Origin: Steromphala cineraria
Taxonomy: Eukaryota; Mollusca; Gastropoda; Trochida; Trochidae
Reading direction: 5' to 3'
Assembly (NCBI GenBank): GCA_916613615.1
Contig: OU744726.1
Span: forward strand, 56,560,987 to 56,624,986
Length of the DNA: 64,000 nt
The translations under genes were made by a program, and so were the position numbers. The stretch's first letter is position 1. Every line of letters starts with the position of its first letter. Shown one piece after another: positions 55,874 through 64,000 of this stretch. The notes beneath the pieces were generated by a model. The model was given only the letters and a program-made list of their open reading frames with translations. It did no database searches and was not told where the DNA came from.

Positions 55874-56518
55874 TTTATGTTGTCACAACCATACGTTGAA
55901 ATTGACATTACTGCATCAATTTTACATGCAGAATGAACCATGTGATATTTGTTGAACAAATGAAAAAAATATGCCATCAAGTTTGTATATTTAATTGTTT
56001 ACTATATAAAAACGACATATTGTATCTTCCAGATACGAGCGTGAATAATGCAAAAAAGTGTAATCTGTTCTTTTTTGTCATCTTATATCTTGTTTGTATG
56101 TTCCACAAATATACAATACAACAGTAATATTCATTTTCTTCATTATTCATAGTTATCAAATCGATCAGACATGGTATACACAATTTACAATGGTGGATAT
56201 GAATTATGTGAAAAGACTGTGGCATGATGACCTGAAGGAGATAAATTTCTCGTATCTAAACGTCCTCAAAATATTTTTATTTGTCATTTTCTATTTAATG
56301 ACCATGAACATAGCTCACTCTCAGTAACAGGTCGCCTGAACACTCAATTTGATGACTTGGCAACAAAAATGCATGGGATGCACGTGCTTTGCGAGAAAAT
56401 CGACTTAATTTAGCGAAATTTCCCGTATGTACAGAAAAATAACCGTATGGTTGTGTGGTATAAAACAGCCACCAAATTGTTCTTGGGCATCGATTATAGC
56501 AGATTGACACGAAGAACA

Positions 56519-57400
56519 TGCCAAGATTAACGTCAGAGCAGAGAGAGCGAGCAATCGGGATGCTTCAACTAGGCGCTACACACGACCATGTCGCCAGAAT
56601 CATGAACTGTTCGAAGCGAACAATTGGTAGACTGGTGACCCGTCACAGGTAGACTGGCAGGACAGCCAAGGAGCGGCAGACCGAAGGTGACCACCGCAAA
56701 CGAAGACCGACATTTACGGCTGCTTCGCCTGAGGAACAGATTCCTCACCGTGACGTCACCTGCTGCACACGGCCTAAACCATCGAATCAGCAGATGGACA
56801 GTGACCAGACGACTGCGTCATCACGAAATCCGAGCCTATCGACCGTACAGAGGGATGACGTTAACGCATCAAATTCGACATTCGACGTCGAAGAGTGGCT
56901 AAGCCGAGAAGCGTTCGACAATGGCAGCAGCGACATTGGAGCCGAGTGCTTTTCACCGACGAGAGCAGGTTCCAGCTTAACAAGCCCGACGGCCGGGTAC
57001 GTGTCTACAGGTGGCGGTACGAGCGAACGTTACGTTGTTGCGTTGAACGTTGAACCTTATGGAGGCGGAAGTGTCATGGTTTGGGGAGGGATTTGTGGGG
57101 ACCGGAAGACGGATCTGGTTCCAATTGCTGGTAATCTGACTGCACGCCGGTACATTGATGAGGTTCTGCAACCCGTCGTTGTTCCTTTCGTCCGCCAGAA
57201 CCCAAGAACGATGTTTCAACATGACAACGCCACGCCCCACACTGCTGTCATTACAAGGAACTTTCTAAACACGAACACTGTGCATGTTTTGCCCTGACCA
57301 GCGAAATCACCGGATATGTCGCCGATAGAGCATCTGTGGGACTACCTCGGGCGCCGTGTTCGACAACGTCAACAGCCTCCATTGACAAAGACTTATATTT
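56519..57400 (+). pseudogene. Second Tc1-like transposase, broken and 3'-truncated
   Basis: Starts MPRLTSEQRERAIGMLQLGA at 56519, a paired-type HTH, with CSKRTIGRLVTRHR ending in an early TAG. Frames then shift: 56687-56902 carries the second HTH (NHRISRWTVTRRLRHHEI). 56794-57297 carries the catalytic part, with VMVWGGICGD, EVLQPVVVPFV, and QHDNATPHTA holding the second catalytic Asp. A TGA follows at about 57296, then AKSPDMSPIEHLWDYLGRRV at 57300-57360. The C-terminus and right terminal repeat are missing after about 57390. A TATAAAA at 56459 upstream may be the old promoter. It is a different lineage from the copy at 2518-3780, since the proteins differ clearly. Confidence 0.85.
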
Positions 57401-59637
57401 AGTCTCTGAATTTTTTTTAGTAAAAATCTTATTTTATTAAATTTTTAAAAGGAGCCTCAGACAAATGGAGATTTTCAGGTTGTAGGTATCTTGCAAGATT
57501 GATTTAAGGTTATTAATATATCGTTTTCTGTTCTAACATTTACAAATATAAATATAATGTTTAGTTACAATAAGAATCAAATTTAATACATCATTTCTCT
57601 TTTCTTTGTATCCAAATATAATATGAGTAATGCTCGGTTCTAAATTTAGTCCCCATCTCAATTCAATCCATCTAAATAAGTGATGCCACAAGCTTTTTTA
57701 TGTACACAGTCATATAAAAGATGTTTGATAGTTTCATTTGCATCATTACAAAATGCACACAGAGGGGAAACTTGAAAATTGTACATGGAAGCACTTCTAT
57801 TTGTTGTGATTATTCTGTGAATTATTCGATATTGAAACCATCTAAATTTGCAACAAACAGTGCTGCAAAATGGAATACAATTATATTTTTGTCCAAACCT
57901 CTTTAGTTATACTTGAGCCAATGTGTGTAATCTGTTCTTTATCAGGGTCCATATTCCATCCTCGATTAAGTTTCTTCCACTGATTCTGATTCTAGGATAT
58001 TTGGTTTTTGGCTGTTTTATCTTATTATTTTAACACTTTTTACTATTATACCACCTACGGTGGTCTTTGAAAAATAAAGTGAAGTTGAAGTTACAGTATT
58101 ATGTCTGTCTGTTTCATTACATAACCTGACACAAAATTCAAAACAATGCATCGTGTCACAAACCAAAGACACCCATGATGCTTGATGTTTCTTTTGTTGT
58201 GTCATGTTTATATTTTTATCTATATCTATAAATTCTATATCTATATTGAAATAACATAGTTTTTGATATAAGGGATCACGTTTTTAGAACTAAAACCCCA
58301 AGCAGGAGTGTATTGTGTGTATCCTAATGATTGGTTTTGTCAGGACACATTTTACACGTATCTTTGTGTATCTGTGTGTATCTTTGTGTATCTTTGTGTA
58401 TCTTTAAAACCTTTAGAAATCAATTGTATGTAAAAAATATAGTTGAATGATTGAAGAGCGTAAGTCAGAAATTAACCCGAATGCGTCGGGTAATGGAAGC
58501 TTTTCATACAAGTCATGACCTACAGTCCGTCTCAGACAAAAGCTCCCCAATGAATTATATTCTAACTCAAACACCAATGATCGAAAATGATCAAAAACAA
58601 CACCAAAGTAATAGAAAGGCATACCTAAACTTGCAATTGATATTTTTCTCTCTCACCCATTCTTTTACTCCTTTCTAGCCTTTCCTTGCCCCTCCGACCC
58701 ACCAATTATTCCCTTACGACATGATTGGATTTATTATTTGATAACCCACTCACTGACATCGTACGATATCCCCACCACGTGACATCGCACTTTACATGTA
58801 AATCGTGGTTTTGGTTTGTAATAAATAACTCTGGGGAAAGGAAGAACCAATACCACAAGAAACGTCTTTTTACACGTGAACATACCAAAAAGTTAGAAAA
58901 AGAATAAAAGAGTGTTACATATTTACTGAAACAGGTAATATCTTCTTTATTACATCCTGACTTCTACTTACGCGTTAATAACACAGGAGCCCTCTCTTAA
59001 ATTGTCCACGAATCCATCAAAATGTTTTCGTTCAAAATCATATAGATAAACAAAAACATGAGATCATTTGCATAAAACTAAATAATGTTTTTGCTTTATT
59101 TATGTTACTTGAGATTGAAAACATTACGAGTAGACGTATTTCAATAAATTTTCTTCCTCTTTCAAAATGTCATACAATCACAAACTACGTTTCCCATTAG
59201 GCAATTATGTATTGAGTATATGTCGCCACAAAATATCGTTTGACTTTCTGTTAAATTAAAATCAAATGCAACGACATTATCTAGCATTTATAAAACATAA
59301 CTTTTATCAATACTATGGTATTTTCTAAGACAACATTATCATTTCGTAATACAAAAAATAAGGAACGATTTTCAGAGTTATGGAATTTTCTTTAACTTCG
59401 GTGTTTTTTAAAACCATTTGCGATATTTCATTTGAGAGTTAGAGTATATTTCATTGGGGAGATAGCGTCTCAAACGAACCGTAATGATTGTAAATGACAA
59501 CACTTTCAGTGTTCTCAACTTTACTTCATAAACATCTTGTGATGATATTAATTTGAAAAACTTAAGCAGAAACTCTGCAGTCAATAATTTAAGGTCGATT
59601 AATGAACATGTATTTCAAGAACTTGTCAAAGCGGGAA
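57401..59637. other. AT-rich intergenic stretch
   Basis: No gene recognised. A 12-bp microsatellite (TATCTTTGTG-type) lies at about 58360-58405. The remainder is AT-rich with scattered short frames. Confidence 0.5.
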
Positions 59638-59752
59638 CAGTTGGACAGTTGCAACCCAACTACCAGTTGGACAGTTGGAACCCAGCTAACAGCTGGGCAG
59701 TTGGAACCCAGCTAACAGTTTGACAGTTGGAACCCAGCTAACAGTTGGAGAA
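59638..59752 (+). repeat. ~30-bp tandem repeat, four copies
   Basis: ACAGTTGGAACCCAGCTAAC and variants repeat four times, with a TTGGACAGTTGCAACCCAAC first unit. It directly precedes the putative exon ending at 60025. Confidence 0.8.
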
Positions 59753-59754
59753 GT

Positions 59755-60025
59755 CTCAGGCTACTCCGATCCCTGCCCTGACATGGAGTCCACTCCAGCT
59801 CTGTACTAGGGTCCTGGTGATGGAGCACCTGTCTCACTCTGTCCACTGCATCCACTCAAGGGCTCATGCACTCTTCACAACATCAGGCTACACGTGATGT
59901 ATCAAGCTTACATTCATGTTCAGATGTACATCAGGGGAAACCATTCTGAGGTCGGAGAGGAGGGAGACGGACCAGTGTCCCAACGAACAGCCGACTCTTG
60001 TCTCTGCTTCAATGACCGTCAACAG
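59755..60025 (+). other. Putative 5' exon of an unrecognised gene
   Basis: More GC-balanced than its surroundings, ending in a near-perfect donor, CAACAG|GTAAGT. An ATG at 60012 opens MTVN just before the donor; upstream codons in that frame (CPNEQPTLVSAS) are also open. This could be a 5' UTR plus start exon, or an internal exon. The next exon is not recognised in the window. There is no homology call. Confidence 0.35.
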
Positions 60026-60094
60026 GTAAGTAACCACATGTCACTTGTACAGCTTCTTATTTGGTAAAATTGCGTCTTTGCGCTTGTCTTTAAT

Positions 60095-60170
60095 ATACTA
60101 TAATCCGAGTTATGTGTTTTGTGTCTTGTATATACTATAATCCGAGTTAATGTGTTTTGTGTCTTGTATA
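60095..60170. repeat. 37-bp tandem duplication
   Basis: Two near-identical copies starting ATACTATAATCCGAGTTA at 60095 and 60132, each ending GTGTTTTGTGTCTTGTA. Confidence 0.85.
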
Positions 60171-60264
60171 TAAGATCATATATTTTACAGTTGTTGTTTC
60201 GAGTGAGTGTAGTGCTTTTTGGGTACAATAACTTTAAAGCTTCGACGATTTGCACCCGTCTTAA

Positions 60265-61239
60265 GCCCCCGTCACAACCCATCGTGCGTGCAATTCGTTC
60301 GTACGTTTTTTGGGGAGGCCACGGTCGCTACGTTTTTCTGAAAACGTAGGGTGGATTTATCAAGAACAGAGAGGGAGTTTGCCAACGCACGTCACACGCA
60401 CGTCGTACGTACGTAGCCCGTCGACACGTCTGGCAGTGAGGAGCTGCGTGCATCGTACGATGCGCACGTGGTACGTGCGTGTGGCGTGCGTACAACGTGC
60501 GTACAACGTGCGTGTGATGTGCGATTGTCACATTGTCGTACGGGGCCGTGCGTCTCGCGTACAGTGTCCTTACACCACGCACGTTGTAAGTGCGTGCGAG
60601 TGCAACGAGGTTTTTCCCGCCCGATTGACAGGTGCTTGGTACACATTGTCACATGTGCTGGAGCCATAAGATGCCGCCCTTTCCATCGCTCCGGGTCCTG
60701 ATGCTGCAAGAGCATGTTCTCTTCAAATGACGGCAATCGTCCGTCGGCTCGGCTTATATCCTAAAAAAGGTGCCCAAAACGTGCGTTGTACGTGCTTACT
60801 CGGTACGTTGTACGTGCTTACTCGGTACGATCGACGTGAGTTTTCTTTAATTATTTGATAGTTAAACTTTGGACGTGCCGATTAAGCACGAACTACGCAC
60901 GTACAACGCACGTTGTACGCACGTGCAACGTGCGTCGTTCGTAGAGAAAGTTTGAGTGGGTAAGCTTGAAAAAAACGCACGATGTCGGTGCGTTGTGTGT
61001 GCGGTTGTCGTACAGGGCACGCACGTCGATCGTACGGAGGAAAATTCGCAGCCCGTTCGTAGACTACACGCAGCGAAAGTTCTGCATGCACTTAAAGTTC
61101 TACGACGAGTCTGCGTGCTCCAAATTTGTCCAAAATCGGTACGGCGTCGGTAAAGAGGACGCACGAATTCCCCAATTTACCCCACGTTTTTGTCGGTAGA
61201 CAGCACGCAGCTGCACGTACGACGGGTTGTGACGGGGGT
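60265..61239. mobile_element. 975-bp TIR element with dense CGTACGTGCG-like subterminal repeats
   Basis: The left end GCCCCCGTCACAACCCATCG is matched by the reverse complement of CGACGGGTTGTGACGGGGG at the right. The match extends to about 28 bp (TCGTRCGTGCA). Inside, words of the type ACGTGCGT, CGTACGTG and CGCACGTTGTACG occur many times in both orientations. Frames through it translate to Arg/Val/Cys-rich strings and look non-genic. A non-autonomous DNA transposon is the simplest reading. No clear target-site duplication was found. Confidence 0.75.
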
Positions 61240-61317
61240 TTTACGCGGAACGGGTGACATTGTATTCAGCGGCGTCCGTACGTGCGTACTTGATCCCGGA
61301 TTTTTGTTGACGCAATT

Positions 61318-61870
61318 TCTCATAAACTATTGCACTCAAATTGCCTTCAGCATACATTAGTCATAGCCTTCATTGGGGTATTAAACCAAAATCAGCTAAT
61401 TTGGGTGACCTTGATCTTATTTTCAAGGTTACAACGGCACGTTGACAGTTTTTTAAAACTCTTGTTAACGCGATCTCATGAACCATTGCACCAAAGTCAG
61501 TAGTACTGGATTAGGCAGACACCAGCCTATTTGGGTGAGATAGACGTTATTTTCAAGGTCACCACGGTACTCTGACTGCTTTTCGAAGTCCTGTTGACTA
61601 GATATCTCATGACCAATTGCACTCAAATATTCAAATTTGGCCACAGCCGACATTGGGGGATTAAGCCGACACCAGTTGATCTTTACTTCTTTTAAAAGTC
61701 GCCACGGTAACTTCACGACATTTCAATGATAAGGCCTATCTCATGAACTGTCGCATCAAATGTCTCTTTTGACGAAAGCCTACTTTGAAGGATATAGCAG
61801 ACACAAGTTATTGTGACATAAATCTTATTTTGAAGGTCATCACAACACTTTGACAATGTTCTTATGGATT
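61318..61870 (+). repeat. ~130-155-bp tandem repeat, four diverged copies
   Basis: Units begin CTCATAAACTATTGCACTCA (61319), CTCATGAACCATTGCACC (about 61476), CTCATGACCAATTGCACTC (about 61607) and CTCATGAACTGTCGCATC (about 61740). Each carries a GACACCAG-like word and a TTATTTTCAAGGTCAC word. Same family as 1603-2055. Confidence 0.7.
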
Positions 61871-62004
61871 GTTGCAAATGCTTAAGGTTTTATGTAGCCA
61901 GGAAAACTACCAAGGGAGTAGAATAAGAATGAAATCAATGACAAATTAAGACAACATGCAATGTAACTTCTCAGAGAGTATAAGTTAATACGTCCTCAAC
62001 TGTA

Positions 62005-64000
62005 GATGCAGTCGATCGCGACCTGAACAAAGACGGTGTCTAGACTGGGAATATCTGAACTGATATCGTGGAATCGACCTGAACAAAGACGGTGTCTAGA
62101 CTGGGAATATCTGAACTGATATCATGCACGTGGAGTCGACCTGAACAGAGACGGTGACTAGACTGGGAATATCTGAACTGATATCGTGGAGTCGACCTGA
62201 ACAGAGACAGTGTCTAGACTGGGAATATCTGAACTGATATCATGCACGTGGAGTCGACCTGAACAGAGACGGTGACTAGACTGGGAATATCTGACTGATA
62301 TCATGCACGTGGAGTCGACCTGAACAGAGACGGTGACTAGACTGGGAATATCTGAACTGATATCGTGGAGTCGACCTGAACAGAGACAGTGACTAGACTG
62401 GGAATATCTGAACTGATTTCGTGGAGTCGACCTGAACAGAGACGGTGACTAGACTGGGAATATCTGAACTGATATCATGCACGTGGAGTCGACCTGAACA
62501 GAGACGGTGTCTAGACTGGGAATATCTGAACTGATATCGTGGAGTCGACCTGAACAGAGACAGTGACTAGACTGGGAATATCTGAACTGATTTCGTGGAG
62601 TCGACATGAACAGAGACGGTGACTAGACTGGGAATATCTGAACTGATATCGTGGAGTCGACCTGGACAGAGACGGTGTCTAGACTGGGAATATCTGAACT
62701 GATATCGTGGAGTCGACCTGAACAGAGGCGGTGACTAGACTGGGAATATCTGAACTGATATCATGGAGTCGACCTGAACAGAGACGGTGACTAGACTGGG
62801 AATATCTGAACTGATATCATGGAGTCGACCTGGACAGAGGCGGTGACTAGACTGGGAATATCTGAACTGATATCATGGAGTCGACCTGAACAGAGGCGGT
62901 GACTAGACTGGGAATATCTGAACTGATATCGTGGAGTCGACCTGAACAGAGACGGTGACTAGACTGGGAATATCTGAACTGATTTCGTGGAGTCGACCTG
63001 AACAGAGACGGTGACTAGACTGGGAATATCTGAACTGATATCATGCACGTGGAGTCGACCTGAACAGAGACGGTGTCTAGACTGGGAATATCTGAACTGA
63101 TATCGTGGAGTCGACCTGAACAGAGACAGTGACTAGACTGGGAATATCTGAACTGATTTCGTGGAGTCGACATGAACAGAGACGGTGACTAGACTGGGAA
63201 TATCTGAACTGATATCGTGGAGTCGACCTGGACAGAGACGGTGTCTAGACTGGGAATATCTGAACTGATATCGTGGAGTCGACCTGAACAGAGGCGGTGA
63301 CTAGACTGGGAATATCTGAACTGATATCATGGAGTCGACCTGAACAGAGACGGTGACTAGACTGGGAATATCTGAACTGATATCATGGAGTCGACCTGGA
63401 CAGAGGCGGTGACTAGACTGGGAATATCTGAACTGATATCATGGAGTCGACCTGAACAGAGGCGGTGACTAGACTGGGAATATCTGAACTGATATCGTGG
63501 AGTCGACCTGAACAGAGACGGTGACTAGACTGGGAATATCTGAACTGATTTCGTGGAGTCGACCTGAACAGAGACGGTGACTAGACTGGGAATATCTGAA
63601 CTGATATCATGCACGTGGAGTCGACCTGAACAGAGACGGTGTCTAGACTGGGAATATCTGAACTGATATCATGGAGTCGACCTGGACAGAGACGGTGTCT
63701 AGACTGGGAATATCTGAACTGATATCGTGGAGTCGACCTGAACAGAGGCGGTGACTAGACTGGGAATATCTGAACTGATATCATGGAGTCGACCTGAACA
63801 GAGACGGTGACTAGACTGGGAATATCTGAACTGATATCATGGAGTCGACCTGGACAGAGGCGGTGACTAGACTGGGAATATCTGAACTGATATCATGGAG
63901 TTGACCTGAACAGAGGCGGTGACTAGACTGGGAATATCTGAACTGATATCGTGGAGTCGACCTGAACAGAGACGGTGACTAGACTGGGAATATCTGAACT
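62005..64000 (+). repeat. 56-bp minisatellite with 566-bp higher-order repeat
   Basis: About 35 copies of a 56-bp unit (GTGGAGTCGACCTGAACAGA to GAACTGATATC) run to the window edge. Some units carry a 6-bp ATGCAC insert (62 bp). Insert-bearing units followed by GTGTCTAG lie at 62477, 63043 and 63609, exactly 566 bp apart, and the order of variants between them repeats. This shows duplication of a ten-unit block. The third copy skips about two units. It begins with a GACCTGAACAAAGACGG variant at 62010. Confidence 0.95.

Noticed and set aside
60310..61199. Several overlapping open frames of 70-119 codons
   Set aside because: They translate CGTACGTGCG-type words into Arg/Val/Cys/His strings on all frames of both strands. 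There is no domain, and they lie inside a TIR element.

Overview
This window is nuclear DNA from an animal. The genes have introns with GT..AG splice sites, the DNA is AT-rich with long non-coding stretches, and it carries Tc1-type transposons, a tyrosine-recombinase retrotransposon and several non-autonomous repeat families. Two large elements have the layout of pearl/HINE (Helentron-derived) repeats known from bivalves, so a mollusc or another marine lophotrochozoan is the best guess. The species cannot be named from the sequence alone.

Genes. (1) 618-785 (+) is the last exon of a gene whose C-terminus resembles the queuosine-salvage family. (2) 7738-9036 (-) is a single-exon Mab-21-domain gene. 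(3) 22203-39568 (-) is a nine-exon DEG/ENaC sodium-channel gene. I assembled it by hand: every exon joins in phase, and the protein runs from the N-terminal HG motif through TM1 and the cysteine-rich ectodomain to TM2. (4) 55283-55873 (+) is a two-coding-exon ninjurin. (5) A possible 5' exon ends at a strong donor at 60025 (+).

Mobile DNA. There are two broken Tc1-like transposons (2518-3780 and about 56519-57400), a LINE relic (about 6380-7050), and a Ngaro/DIRS-type element (about 47.8-54.1 kb) with gag, RT/RNase H, tyrosine recombinase and an SGNH hydrolase. It also holds two full pearl/HINE-like elements (29597-30541, 43748-45534) with fragments at about 4.0, 7.1 and 25.4 kb, a 975-bp TIR element full of CGTACGTGCG-like words (60265-61239), a 360-bp MITE (20026-20385) and at least five foldback or inverted-repeat structures.

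Tandem repeats. The most striking pattern is that the three longest minisatellites lying inside genes each consist of a duplicated exon-intron junction. The 61-bp array at 1-650 copies the 3' splice site of the queuosine-salvage-like exon. The 66-bp array at about 35200-38690 copies the 5' splice site of DEG/ENaC exon 2. The 35-bp array at 20917-22224 copies the 5' splice site of DEG/ENaC exon 9. The region therefore offers dozens of candidate splice sites in tandem, and the long open frames over the arrays are by-products of the repeat periods. Further arrays are a 63-bp repeat upstream of ninjurin, a diverged ~193-bp repeat carrying a conserved GTCATTCCTGTAACA box, and a 56-bp repeat with a 566-bp higher-order period that runs off the right edge.
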